Assembly (NCBI GenBank): GCA_947487905.1
Contig: CANLAV010000004.1
Coordinates: 1-50,182 of the forward strand
DNA from: Bacteroidota bacterium
GTDB lineage: Bacteria; Bacteroidota; Bacteroidia; B-17B0; Aurantibacillaceae
DNA: 50,182 bases
Direction: 5' to 3'
Below are positions 18,269 to 27,399 of this stretch, in pieces. Within the stretch, counting starts at the first letter, position 1, and every line of letters starts with the position of its first letter. A program made the position numbers and the translations under genes. The notes under the pieces are model-generated. The model was not told the origin of the DNA. It worked only from the letters and a program-made list of their open reading frames with translations, and ran no database searches.

Positions 18269-18720
18269 ATTAAATTAATTATATTTTTTAAAATTTTAAA
18301 TTATAGGTATAGTATATAAGCTGTTAGTATGGTTTAAAATTAATACGTTGTTTAGTTGTTTTTTAACTTGTTATTATTCTATTAACAATTGACAAACATC
18401 TATTAATTATATAAAGCATTGAGAGTTAATTTAATATATAATAATAAACAATACAGCCCTTATTTAATTGTTTAATATTTTTTTAAAAAAGCACATGTTT
18501 ATTTATGTGTGTAAAATTGTAAAAACAACCATTAAATTCTTAAAAGTAAATTTTGTGTGATTAAAATTTTATATAAGTAAAGTTGATGTTAACAACGGTT
18601 ATTTTTTTTATAGATAGTTATTAACGCAAACTTTATTTTTAAACTACTTAATTGTTAATTACACGAGTTTATAAGTATCTCATTGTCAAGCAATTTTTTT
18701 ATGAGTGTTAATTAACGTTG
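18269..18720. other. Gene-free AT-rich region between nfu and nadA
   Basis: No coding frame or RNA gene could be recognised. It should carry the nadA promoter, but no convincing TAnnTTTG element was found. It has several scattered GTTAATTA and GTTATTAAC words but no ordered repeat. Confidence 0.4.
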
Positions 18721-18776
18721 ATTATTAGTTTCACACATTTATAGGTATTTGAAATAATAAATAGTAAACTAATAAT
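18721..18776. repeat. Long nested AT-rich inverted repeat after nfu
   Basis: Three nested arms pair in order: ATTATTAGTTT (18721-18731) with AAACTAATAAT (18766-18776), ATTTAT (18737) with ATAAAT (18757), and TATTT (18746) with AAATA (18752). Together they could form a 22-bp interrupted hairpin. It starts three bases beyond the nfu stop codon and may end or stabilise that transcript, though no T-run follows on the minus strand. Confidence 0.5.
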
Positions 18777-18779
18777 TAT

Positions 18780-19400
18780 TTATAATGCCTCACTAACCAC
18801 TTCCTTTACTGCATCTGGCAATAAACGCTTTAATAGCGCTTCAATTCCTGCTTTAAGTGTCATGGTGCTACTCGGACAGCCACTACAAGCGCCACGCATT
18901 TGTACTGTTACGATTCCTTCTTTTAAATCTTTAAATGTTATTAAACCGCCGTCTTGTTCCACCGCAGGTCTAATGTATTGATCTAAAATTTCAATAATTT
19001 TTGCTTCTACATCATTACTTGGAGCATTGTGTTGTGTACTGATTGTTTTAGTTTCTGTAAAGGTATTATCAATAGCTACTTCTTGTTTAGGAAGCGCTGT
19101 AACAATTAAATTTCCATTATTTAAATATTCAGTAATAAAACTGCGCAATTCGATTGTAATGTCATCCCAATCAATGTTATCCGCTTTTGTAATTGTAATA
19201 AAGTTAGCAGAGATAAAAATTGTTTTTACAAAAGGAAATTGAAACAACTTAGCTGCAATCGGAGCGGTTTGAGTTTCAGAAGCGTGTTTATATTCTGCAC
19301 TAGCTCCCTTTTGGTTAATTAAAATTTTATTTGCTACAAATTTTAATGAAGCAGGATTTGGCGTTGCTTCTGCATATATAATATAAGGTATGTTTTCCAT
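18780..19400 (-). CDS. nfu: NifU/Nfu-family iron-sulfur cluster carrier
   Basis: The 206-residue protein has an N-terminal Nfu domain (about 8-95, with ATPNPASLKFV) and a C-terminal NifU domain (about 128-206). The latter holds the cluster-binding Cys172-x2-Cys175 in GACSGCPSS. A low-complexity Thr/Glu linker of about 30 residues joins them. It carries [4Fe-4S] clusters to target enzymes in the cytoplasm; NadA, encoded next on the same strand, is one iron-sulfur protein nearby, but the 511-base gap argues against one operon. Confidence 0.92.
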   Translation of the reverse strand: MENIPYIIYAEATPNPASLKFVANKILINQKGASAEYKHASETQTAPIAAKLFQFPFVKTIFISANFITITKADNIDWDDITIELRSFITEYLNNGNLIVTALPKQEVAIDNTFTETKTISTQHNAPSNDVEAKIIEILDQYIRPAVEQDGGLITFKDLKEGIVTVQMRGACSGCPSSTMTLKAGIEALLKRLLPDAVKEVVSEAL

Positions 19401-19534
19401 TATTATTTTTGATGGTAAATATCGGTAAGTATTTTTAAATAAGTTGGTCCTTATTCTTAATTTCTAAATAAATACTGACGGCAGTAGGTTTAAAACTTTT
19501 TTTATTTTATTTCTATTTATTAGTATCCAACAAT

Positions 19535-19542
19535 TACATTTG
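19535..19542 (+). promoter_or_regulatory. -7 promoter element of clpP
   Basis: TACATTTG fits TAnnTTTG and lies 23 bases before the clpP start codon. A -33 element is not obvious. Confidence 0.45.
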
Positions 19543-19565
19543 TTTAACAACTTAAAAAACAAATT

Positions 19566-20249
19566 ATGTTTGATCAAAATGAATTTAAAAAATATGCCAC
19601 AAAACATGTGGGCATCAATAGCTTAACCTATGATAGTTACGCTTCTGCAATATCAACAGGAATAAGAAATTTAACGCCTAACATTATTGAAGAAAGACAA
19701 TTAAATGTATCTGTATTAGACGTTTTTTCTCGCTTAATGATGGATAGAATTATATTTTTAGGAACTGGTATAAATGATCAAGTAGCTAATATTGTTCAGG
19801 CTCAATTGTTGTTTTTAGAATCTGTAGATCCTAAAAAAGATATTCAAATTTACCTGAATTCTCCAGGAGGTTCTGTTTATGCTGGTTTAGGTATTTATGA
19901 TACCATGCAAATTATTAAACCAGATGTTGCAACAATTTGTACCGGAATGGCAGCAAGTATGGGCGCTGTTTTGCAATGTGCTGGTACAAAAGGAAAACGT
20001 ACAGCCTTAAAGCATGCTCGTGTTATGATTCACCAACCATTAGGAGGTGCAGAAGGACAAGCATCTGATATTGAAATTACAGCTCGCGAAATTCAAAAAT
20101 TGAAAAAAGAGTTATACGATATTATAGCTACACATAGTGGACAAACTTACGAAAAAGTATGGGCGGATAGTGATCGTGATTACTGGATGACAGCACAAGA
20201 GGCTAAAGACTATGGTATGATTGACGAAGTGTTAATGAAAAAACCATAA
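19566..20249 (+). CDS. clpP: ATP-dependent Clp protease proteolytic subunit
   Basis: The 227-residue protein has the full serine protease triad: Ser131 in AASMGA, His156 in MIHQP and Asp205 in DRDYW. It also has the NSPGGSV loop at 98-104 that shapes the oxyanion hole. ClpP forms a double heptamer and degrades proteins unfolded by ClpX or ClpA/C. The N-terminus is about 30 residues longer than in E. coli, including a likely propeptide. clpX is not beside it. A strong terminator follows. Confidence 0.96.
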   Translation: MFDQNEFKKYATKHVGINSLTYDSYASAISTGIRNLTPNIIEERQLNVSVLDVFSRLMMDRIIFLGTGINDQVANIVQAQLLFLESVDPKKDIQIYLNSPGGSVYAGLGIYDTMQIIKPDVATICTGMAASMGAVLQCAGTKGKRTALKHARVMIHQPLGGAEGQASDIEITAREIQKLKKELYDIIATHSGQTYEKVWADSDRDYWMTAQEAKDYGMIDEVLMKKP

Positions 20250-20260
20250 TTCAAATTAAT

Positions 20261-20305
20261 GACATAAAAAAAACCACGGTAAATGTACTGTGGTTTTTTT
20301 ATGTC
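20261..20305. terminator. Bidirectional terminator between clpP and the 2H phosphoesterase gene
   Basis: A long stem (GACATAAAAAAAACCAC with GTGGTTTTTTTATGTC, one bulge) with a 12-base loop lies between converging genes and overlaps the stop codon of the 2H gene. Confidence 0.85.
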
Positions 20306-20835
20306 GTAAAATTAAAACGTTTATAAATTTTCCAATCCCGGTTTACTTTCTTAAAAACAGCTATATCATTGCACCCAAACTGTGAAGAAAAAGACAATGT
20401 TTTGTATTCTTCCCAAACCTTATAAAAAGTTTGTTTTTTTAGGTCACGAAAAGCAATAGTAATATGGGGATGAAAACCTTTTAAATCATCAGATTGGTTG
20501 AAAATACCAAGATTTTTTTTAATATGTTGAACTAATTCTTTTTGAAGTAAAAAAAGGGAACCGTTTTTAACGATATCAATAAAAACAACTCTAGGCTCAA
20601 AACAGTCAAACCCATTTAAATTGATATTAAATGGAGACTTAAATTTAAAGGCTTCAACACATGCCAACAATTTATCTTCTTTTTCATAACTAAATGGCAT
20701 GTGTAAAGTAATGTGAGCTGGGGATTGAAGCGCGCCATGAGACTGATGTTTTTTTGATACAGACTTTTTAATATCTTCTATTTCCAATAATAAAGAATCG
20801 GAAGGAACAACGGCAATAAAATATTTTTCTAACAT
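20299..20835 (-). CDS. 2H phosphoesterase / 2'-5' RNA ligase family protein
   Basis: The 178-residue protein shows the two HxTx motifs that define the 2H superfamily: His41-Ile-Thr43 (PAHITLHM) and His124-Ile-Thr126 (HPHITIAF). These act on cyclic phosphodiesters or 2'-5' linkages in RNA or nucleotides. The substrate here is unknown. It is a single gene, convergent with clpP and divergent from the msrC-like gene. Confidence 0.85.
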   Translation of the reverse strand: MLEKYFIAVVPSDSLLLEIEDIKKSVSKKHQSHGALQSPAHITLHMPFSYEKEDKLLACVEAFKFKSPFNINLNGFDCFEPRVVFIDIVKNGSLFLLQKELVQHIKKNLGIFNQSDDLKGFHPHITIAFRDLKKQTFYKVWEEYKTLSFSSQFGCNDIAVFKKVNRDWKIYKRFNFTT

Positions 20836-20938
20836 GTGTATTCTACAAAATCAATCTTTCATAAAGTTAATTTTAAAATTAATAGTACAAGCCGCGTTTC
20901 TTTAATAAATTTAACTTCTTAAAATAAACAACTACATC

Positions 20939-21418
20939 ATGTCAGAAAATATAACCATTGTTGGCGAAAGTAAAGAAGATAAGTATGCGTCTTTGCTTCC
21001 ACAAGTAAAATCGCTCATTGGCGCAGAAAACGATTTAATTGCAAACATGGCAAACATATCTGCCGCACTTAAACAAGGGTTTAATTTTTTATGGGTTGGT
21101 TTTTATCTAGTTAAACAAAACGAATTAGTTCTCGGCCCTTTTCAGGGGCCAATAGCTTGTACTCGCATTGCTTTAGGAAAAGGGGTTTGCGGAACGTCGT
21201 GGAATAAAAAAGAAACTATAATTGTTGACGATGTGGATAATTTTCGTGGTCATATTGCTTGTAGTTCCCTTTCAAAATCGGAAATAGTTATACCGCTGTT
21301 TGATAAACAAAACAATGTTTTTGCTGTTTTAGATGTTGATAGCGAAAGCCTCAAAACATTTGATCAAACAGATGCTTACTACTTAGAAGAAATTATTAAG
21401 TTGATTCCACTAGCATAG
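20939..21418 (+). CDS. msrC: Free methionine-(R)-sulfoxide reductase (GAF domain)
   Basis: This 159-residue single GAF-domain protein has the three cysteines of the fRMsr family: Cys74 (IACTRI), Cys84 (GVCGTSW) and Cys108 (HIACSS). Their spacing is the same as in the E. coli enzyme. It reduces free methionine-R-sulfoxide with thioredoxin as electron donor. GPFQGP and FAVLDVDS are further family marks. It precedes the acyl-CoA ligase gene by 59 bases on the same strand. Confidence 0.92.
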   Translation: MSENITIVGESKEDKYASLLPQVKSLIGAENDLIANMANISAALKQGFNFLWVGFYLVKQNELVLGPFQGPIACTRIALGKGVCGTSWNKKETIIVDDVDNFRGHIACSSLSKSEIVIPLFDKQNNVFAVLDVDSESLKTFDQTDAYYLEEIIKLIPLA

Positions 21419-21477
21419 GTTATTTGTTTATTCTCATAAAAATTGTAATCTTTGAATAGCAACCAAAAAAAGCGAAC

Positions 21478-23259
21478 ATGATGGAAATAAAACGCGTATT
21501 TGATATTTTGGATTTATACAAATCGTCGTTTGTAAAAAACGATGTATTGAGCTCCAAAGTAAATAAGAGTTGGAAAAAATATTCGAACGAAGATTTTATT
21601 AATTATAGTAATTGGGTGAGTTGTGCTTTAATAAAAATGGGCATTTCTCAAAATGAAAAAGTGGCGATTATTTCTAACAATCGGCCCGAATGGAATTTTT
21701 GTGATTATGGTTCTCAGCAAGCAAATGTTGTTACGGTGCCCATTTTTCCTACGGCAAGCAAACACGATTTACAATTTATTTTAAATCATTCTGAAGCAAA
21801 ACTTATTTTTATTTCAGATAAATCTATTTATGAAAAGCTTGTTTCTCTTGAAAAAGAACTGCCACACGTCCAACACATTGTTAGTTTTGAGAAGATAGAC
21901 GGACTGTTGACTTTTGATGAATTTATTAATTTAGGAATTGAAAACGATTGTTTTGAAGAATTACAGCGAATAAAAAACGCTATTTTACCAAGCAACCTTT
22001 TAACGATTCTTTATACTTCAGGAACCACTGGCGTTCCAAAGGGTGTTATGATAACACATCATAATTTAGTATCAAATGTTTTAGCGTGTCAAGATTTTGC
22101 TCCATTTAAAAGTACTTGGAGGGCTTTAAGTTTTTTGCCATTAAACCATGTTTACGAGCGAATGGTTTGTACCCTTTATTTATACAAAGGGATTTCTATT
22201 TATTATGCTGAAGGTCTTGAGACCATTGGAGATAATTTAAAAGATATTAAGCCTCAAATTTTTGTTTCAGTTCCTCGTTTGATTGAAAGAGTCTATGAAA
22301 AGATTACAGCAACCGGCGAAAAGTTAACTGGGGTTAAAAGAAAAATTTTTGATTGGAGTATTCGACTAGCGCATCGGTATGAACTAAATAATAAAAACGG
22401 TTCGTGGTATCGCGTGCAACATAAAATTGCAGATAAATTAGTTTACAGTAAATGGCGTGAAGCTGTTGGCGGAAAGTTAGTCTGTATTGCATCAGGTGGG
22501 GCAGCATTGAATCCAAAATTGGAGCGCGTTTTTTTATGCGCCAATATTGTTTGTTTACAGGGTTATGGCCTAACAGAAACTTGTGTGGTTGTAAGTGTAA
22601 ATAGATATGGAGAAGACAATATTCGCATAGGAACATGTGGGCCAGTCATCGAAGGAGTCGCTGTAAAAATAGATTCTGAGAGCGGAGAGATTTTAGTAAA
22701 AGGCCCAAATTTAATGAATGGTTATTATAAGAATGAAGTTGCTACTAATGAAGTTATCGATACTGATGGTTGGTTTCATACAGGAGATGTAGGAACATTT
22801 GTTGAAGGAAAATTTTTAAAGATCACAGATCGAATCAAAGAAATTTTTAAAACAAGTTCAGGGAAATACATTGCTCCATTAATGATTGAAAATAAAATCA
22901 AAGAATCTCGGTTTGTTGAACAATCGATGGTTATTGGAGAGGGAGAAAAACATGCTTCAGCTCTTATTGTTCCGTCGTTCGTTAATTTTAAAGACTACTG
23001 CAAGGAAAATAATATTGAGTGGACAACAAACCAAGAAATGAGTAAGCATGATGCCTTAAAGAAAATAATAAATGATCATATTAAAAACGTAAATAAAGAT
23101 TTAGCTCCATTTGAACAATTAAAACGGTGTCAAATACTATCATCTGACTGGAGTATTGAGGGCGGCGAACTTACTCCAAAAATGAGTTTAAAACGAAAAA
23201 TAATAAAAGAAAAAAACGTACATATTATAAATAAAATTTTTGCCATAGAAGAGGAATAA
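21478..23259 (+). CDS. Long-chain fatty acid--CoA ligase (AMP-forming)
   Basis: The 593-residue protein is an ANL-superfamily adenylate-forming enzyme. The P-loop-like motif LYTSGTTGVPKG lies at about residues 178-190. QGYGLTE precedes the adenylate site, GWFHTGDVG marks the hinge, and LTPKMSLKRK holds the C-terminal catalytic lysine. It activates fatty acids to acyl-CoA through an acyl-AMP step. The domain layout, without a signal peptide, matches bacterial long-chain ligases (FAA1/FadD-like). mutY starts four bases later, so the two are co-transcribed. Confidence 0.93.
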   Translation: MMEIKRVFDILDLYKSSFVKNDVLSSKVNKSWKKYSNEDFINYSNWVSCALIKMGISQNEKVAIISNNRPEWNFCDYGSQQANVVTVPIFPTASKHDLQFILNHSEAKLIFISDKSIYEKLVSLEKELPHVQHIVSFEKIDGLLTFDEFINLGIENDCFEELQRIKNAILPSNLLTILYTSGTTGVPKGVMITHHNLVSNVLACQDFAPFKSTWRALSFLPLNHVYERMVCTLYLYKGISIYYAEGLETIGDNLKDIKPQIFVSVPRLIERVYEKITATGEKLTGVKRKIFDWSIRLAHRYELNNKNGSWYRVQHKIADKLVYSKWREAVGGKLVCIASGGAALNPKLERVFLCANIVCLQGYGLTETCVVVSVNRYGEDNIRIGTCGPVIEGVAVKIDSESGEILVKGPNLMNGYYKNEVATNEVIDTDGWFHTGDVGTFVEGKFLKITDRIKEIFKTSSGKYIAPLMIENKIKESRFVEQSMVIGEGEKHASALIVPSFVNFKDYCKENNIEWTTNQEMSKHDALKKIINDHIKNVNKDLAPFEQLKRCQILSSDWSIEGGELTPKMSLKRKIIKEKNVHIINKIFAIEEE

Positions 23260-23263
23260 ATTC

Positions 23264-24304
23264 ATGCATCCAATATCCAGCACATTAATTCAGTGGTATA
23301 AAATCAATAAGAGAGATTTGCCGTGGAGAAACACAACCGATCCATATAAAATATGGCTATCTGAAATTATTTTACAGCAAACCCAGGTAATACAAGGTTT
23401 AAGTTATTATATAAAATTTGTAGAACATTTTCCAACGGTAAAAGATTTAGCAAATGCTCCTGAAGATTTAGTGATGAGACTTTGGCAAGGACTAGGGTAT
23501 TATTCAAGGGCTCGCAATTTGCACGCCGCTGCAAAGTATATTGTACATGAACACAACGGCTTGTTTCCAAAAACGTATGAGGAAATTAGAAAATTAAAAG
23601 GGGTTGGAGATTACACTGCAGCGGCAGTTGCTTCTTTTGCTTTTCAGTTACCACGCGCAGTTGTTGATGGCAATGTGTATAGAGTACTATCAAGGTTATT
23701 TGATTGTCATACGCTCATAAATTCTTCGCAGGGAAAGAAAGAATTTCAAGCAATCGCAGATGAATTATTACATATTAAAAAACCAGATGTACACAATTCT
23801 GCTATCATGGAATTTGGCGCTTTATTTTGTAAACCACAAAATCCAAGGTGTGATGAATGTCCTCTTCAAGCATATTGTTTATCGTTTCAAAATCAAACCG
23901 TATCATTATTGCCAGTTAAAAACAATACGCTAAAAGTTAAAACGCGTTTTTTTAATTACATTATTTTGAATGATAAGGATAGTGTTTATATAACAAAGCG
24001 GACAGAAAAAGATATTTGGCAAAATCTATATGAGTTTTATTTAATTGAAAGTTTGAAGCCATTGGATTTAGAAATTGTATTAGCAAATGAAAACTTAAAA
24101 AAAATAACAAAGGCTTTTGTATTTAAAAAAGAAACAAAAGTTAGTAAACATATTTTATCACATCAACATATTCATGCTGTGTTTTATGAGTTAGATGTGG
24201 AAGGAAAGATAACAGACAAGCGTTTTAAAAAAGTAAAAAGAACTGAATTAACGAGTTATGGCTTTTCTCGGTTAATCAAGAAGTATTTAGAGCTTGCTGG
24301 TTAA
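23264..24304 (+). CDS. mutY: A/G-specific adenine glycosylase MutY
   Basis: The 346-residue enzyme removes adenine mispaired with 8-oxoguanine. It shows catalytic Glu34 (SEIILQQTQV), the helix-hairpin-helix LKGVGDYTAAA, catalytic Asp135 (VVDGNVYRVLSR) and four cysteines of the [4Fe-4S] cluster, Cys189-x6-Cys196-x2-Cys199-x5-Cys205. The C-terminal NUDIX-like domain (about 225-346), which recognises 8-oxoguanine, has HILSHQHIH. Length is normal. Confidence 0.96.
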   Translation: MHPISSTLIQWYKINKRDLPWRNTTDPYKIWLSEIILQQTQVIQGLSYYIKFVEHFPTVKDLANAPEDLVMRLWQGLGYYSRARNLHAAAKYIVHEHNGLFPKTYEEIRKLKGVGDYTAAAVASFAFQLPRAVVDGNVYRVLSRLFDCHTLINSSQGKKEFQAIADELLHIKKPDVHNSAIMEFGALFCKPQNPRCDECPLQAYCLSFQNQTVSLLPVKNNTLKVKTRFFNYIILNDKDSVYITKRTEKDIWQNLYEFYLIESLKPLDLEIVLANENLKKITKAFVFKKETKVSKHILSHQHIHAVFYELDVEGKITDKRFKKVKRTELTSYGFSRLIKKYLELAG

Positions 24305-24375
24305 AATCTGATAGGGTTAATACGCCCCCACTTTCCATTATTTTATTTATATTTGAATTGTAATTGTATGGAAGA

Positions 24376-25308
24376 ATGATTAGAAAAATTGTGTTTAGTA
24401 TTTTGGTTTGTTTTTCTTTTTCTATGTTGGCACAGGAAAATTTATTAAAGGTAGATATACTGACTTATTACACTCCAAATACCGAGTATGTTTTTCCAAC
24501 GTCTAAGATTGTTAACTCGCAAACAACAGAAACCATTAGGAAAAATTTTTTAGCAGTTAATTTATCGCAGCGCTTTGAAAACGCATATCATTCAACTGTT
24601 AAAAACCCTTTAAATTCAGCAGCACATAATTTTTTCGGACTTGGAAGTATTAGTGACGTTCGTTTTAGTTTGGATTATGGATTAACCAACTATTTGACAT
24701 TAGGGATTGGAAGAAGTAAGTTCAAAGAGATGTTTGATGGTACTTTTAAATGGAGAATGCTTACTCAAACAACGGCTAATCGACCCGTTTCGATTACTTT
24801 TTATGGAAACATAGGTTACTCAACAATGAGCACAGAAAAGCTTTATGCAGGCGTTGTTCTAGTTAAAAAAAACGAATTTCATAGATTGCAATATTGCAGC
24901 CAATTGTTAATCGCCCGAAAAATAAACGAAAAAATTTCTTTACAAATGATGCCAACCTATGTGTATCGAAATTTTATAAAGTTAGATGTTAACACCAAGA
25001 ATTTTGCAGAAGATAAAAATGGATTGTTTTCAATGGGGTTTGCCGCACGCTTAAAACTATCAAAGAAAGCTACTTTCGTTTTCGATTATTTTTATAATGC
25101 ATCAGCATTTCAAAATAAAAATCCTTTAGGCTATTATAATGCTTTTGGTGCAGGCGTGGAATTAATTGTAAGAGGAAGGGTTTTTAATTTTAATTTTTCA
25201 AATAGCGACGCTATTTTAGAAAGTAATTTTATGCCTTACACAAGAAGTACATGGCTAAGAGGTCAATTTAAATTAGGGTTTAATGTTTCAAAATGGTTTA
25301 TCTTATAA
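24376..25308 (+). CDS. DUF5777-family outer membrane beta-barrel protein
   Basis: From the ATG at 24376 the protein has 310 residues; a TTG at 24364 would add four. A signal peptide ends near SMLAQ (about residue 20). The rest is rich in alternating strands, with the family marks NLSQRFE, NFFGLGSISDVRFSLDYGLT and LGIGRSKFKEMFDG. Members are predicted outer membrane barrels of unknown function in Bacteroidota. It runs directly into the DUF4271 gene with overlap or a two-base gap. Confidence 0.72.
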   Translation: MIRKIVFSILVCFSFSMLAQENLLKVDILTYYTPNTEYVFPTSKIVNSQTTETIRKNFLAVNLSQRFENAYHSTVKNPLNSAAHNFFGLGSISDVRFSLDYGLTNYLTLGIGRSKFKEMFDGTFKWRMLTQTTANRPVSITFYGNIGYSTMSTEKLYAGVVLVKKNEFHRLQYCSQLLIARKINEKISLQMMPTYVYRNFIKLDVNTKNFAEDKNGLFSMGFAARLKLSKKATFVFDYFYNASAFQNKNPLGYYNAFGAGVELIVRGRVFNFNFSNSDAILESNFMPYTRSTWLRGQFKLGFNVSKWFIL

Positions 25309-25310
25309 AT

Positions 25311-26090
25311 ATGATTAGCCCAGTTATAGACAAAACGGTAATTTCTCTTGCTTTAAACGATTCTACCAATGTTGTTCCATCCATTTTTTCAGATAATTTG
25401 CTAAGACCTACATCCGGATTGGAACTAGCGTATAACACGAGTCATTATCTAATTTGGCCAACAATTATTCTTTTTGTTTCATTTGTGCTTATGGTTGCTA
25501 TAAAAGTATCAGATGCGAAAAAAATAAGCGATGTGTTATCAGCAGTATTTAGTTTAACCATAGCTAAGCAGTTATATAGAGAAGAATATGGCTTAAGCAA
25601 AAGAAGCGCTATTTTTTTTAGTGTTAACTATATTTTATTAATTCCTCTTTTAATATTTGAGTTCAACCGGTTTTTTAATTTTGGTTTGTTTGAAGCAAAT
25701 TCAGAGTTCTTACAGTATTTGTTTTTGTTAATTATAACACTAACTGTTTATAGTGTTAAGCACTTATTTATTAATTTTCTATCGGGGATATTAAAGGCCC
25801 AAAATTTAGCCAAAGAGTATTGGTTTACCGTTTTAGTATTTTCACATGCGTTTATCATTTTATTGTTTCCAATCGTTCTTATTTTGCTTTTTTCAAGCGT
25901 TCAAACAGGATATTTAATTTATGTCGCCTTATCATTATTTATTGGATTTTACATCCTCCGTTTGGTTCGTCTTTTAGTATTAATGTATTCAGAACAAAAC
26001 GTTGCTATTGTTTATATTATTATGTACCTTTGTGCCTTAGAAATTTTACCTTTTTTAGTATTAATAAAATTTTTATTTATAAATTTTTAA
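25311..26090 (+). CDS. DUF4271 integral membrane protein
   Basis: The product of about 259 residues (265 if an overlapping ATG at 25293 is used) has about six membrane segments from residue 50 on. A central TAKQLYREEYGLSK region and SVKHLFINFLSG lie between them. It belongs to the DUF4271 family, confined to Bacteroidota and usually found just upstream of hemD, as it is here with a 14-base gap. The function is unknown; a link to haem synthesis is guessed only from this pairing. The start at 25311, just after the previous stop codon, is the more economical. Confidence 0.75.
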   Translation: MISPVIDKTVISLALNDSTNVVPSIFSDNLLRPTSGLELAYNTSHYLIWPTIILFVSFVLMVAIKVSDAKKISDVLSAVFSLTIAKQLYREEYGLSKRSAIFFSVNYILLIPLLIFEFNRFFNFGLFEANSEFLQYLFLLIITLTVYSVKHLFINFLSGILKAQNLAKEYWFTVLVFSHAFIILLFPIVLILLFSSVQTGYLIYVALSLFIGFYILRLVRLLVLMYSEQNVAIVYIIMYLCALEILPFLVLIKFLFINF

Positions 26091-26104
26091 GTATTTGTTT
26101 TTAA

Positions 26105-27352
26105 ATGGCGATAAAGAAAAAAACATCAGGTAAGGCAGTGATTGCTAAATCAAAAAAAGGAAGTGGTGCTAAAAAAAGCAAAAAAACACTGCTTGTAAAA
26201 AAGAAAGTAACGGCAAAAAAAGCCATTGTTTTAAAAAAGACAGGTGTTAAAAAACAAACGCCGATAAAAAAGGTAGTGGTTAAAAAGTTGACTACAAAGG
26301 CTAAGCCTATAGTAAAAAATAAAAAAGTTTCTGTTAAAAAATTAGCACCAAAGAAAGCGGTTAAAAAAAGCCTATCAAAAAAGCCTATTAACAAACCAGT
26401 AAAAAAAGCTGTTGCAAAATCAGTTAAACCAACCAACCAAGAACTTAAAACAAAGGTTGAAAAGAAAACTAGTGTTGAAAAAAAGACGCCTGCACAGGTT
26501 GCAGTAAATGTTGAAAAAACACTTAAGGTTGGCGTAAAAACACGTAAGCAGTTAGTGGCAGAGCCCCCTCAACCTGTTATCGAGGTTTCGAATCATCCTA
26601 AAACAAAAGTTAAGACTATTTTAATATCACAGCCTAAGCCTGAAAACGATAAAAATCCCTATTATGATTTATCTAAAAAATATAATTTAATAGAAACTTT
26701 TAGACAATTTATAAAAATAGAAGGATTGCCAGTAAAAGATTTCAGAAATCAACGCGTAGATATTTTAGAACATAAAGCCGTTATTTTAACGAGTAGATTA
26801 GCTGTTGATCATTATTTTAGAATGTGTAACGAAATGAGAGTTACGGTTCCCGAATCAATGAAATATTTTTGTATAAATGAAGCCACGGCCTATTATTTAC
26901 AAAAATACATACAGTATCGTAAACGTAAAATCTTTTTCGGACATCAAACAATTAGAGATTTAGTTGACGTCATAAGAAAAAATAAAGAAGAAAAGTTTTT
27001 ATTGCCAGCTGCAGACGTTCATAAAGAACAGATTTGTGATTTCTTAGATGCTATTGGGATTAAATACACTAAGGCCATTATGTATAGAACAGTAAGCGCT
27101 AATTTATCAGACATCAAGAATTTAAATGATTTCGATATGTTAGTGTTTTTTACATCGGCAGGTATAAATTCATTGAAACAAAATTTTCCTATTTTTAAAC
27201 AAGGCAGTACTCGTATAGCTTGTTTCGGAGCCGCAACAGCAAATGAATTAAAAAAACACGGTTACCGTTTAGACGTATACGCTCCTAATCCAAAGAATCC
27301 AAGTATGTCTGGTGCAATTGACGAATACATTAAAGAAGCAAATAAACGTTAA
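26105..27352 (+). CDS. hemD: Uroporphyrinogen-III synthase with lysine-rich N-terminal tail
   Basis: Residues 168-415 form a Bacteroidota-type uroporphyrinogen-III synthase: VKTILISQPKPEN, FRNQRVDILEHKAVILTSR, VPESMKYFCINEA, RKRKIFFG and FFTSAGINSL. The enzyme closes and inverts ring D of the linear tetrapyrrole in haem synthesis. Residues 1-167 are an added tail. In the first 110 residues I count 42 lysines and no Asp or Glu, in KKA/KKPV-type repeats like histone H1 or AlgP. The catalytic domain alone is the usual length. An in-frame GTG at 26555 (residue 151) could start a tail-free form. The gene sits between DUF4271 and rnpA. Confidence 0.88.
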   Translation: MAIKKKTSGKAVIAKSKKGSGAKKSKKTLLVKKKVTAKKAIVLKKTGVKKQTPIKKVVVKKLTTKAKPIVKNKKVSVKKLAPKKAVKKSLSKKPINKPVKKAVAKSVKPTNQELKTKVEKKTSVEKKTPAQVAVNVEKTLKVGVKTRKQLVAEPPQPVIEVSNHPKTKVKTILISQPKPENDKNPYYDLSKKYNLIETFRQFIKIEGLPVKDFRNQRVDILEHKAVILTSRLAVDHYFRMCNEMRVTVPESMKYFCINEATAYYLQKYIQYRKRKIFFGHQTIRDLVDVIRKNKEEKFLLPAADVHKEQICDFLDAIGIKYTKAIMYRTVSANLSDIKNLNDFDMLVFFTSAGINSLKQNFPIFKQGSTRIACFGAATANELKKHGYRLDVYAPNPKNPSMSGAIDEYIKEANKR

Positions 27353-27399
27353 ACGTTTATTCTTATTTAATTCATTGAAATTTATTAAACTTTTTAACC

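Noticed and set aside
26101-26436. Open frame of 111 codons on the minus strand, rich in Phe, Leu and Thr
   Set aside because: It is the antisense image of the lysine-rich hemD tail; AAA and AAG codons read as TTT and CTT on the other strand. It has no family likeness.
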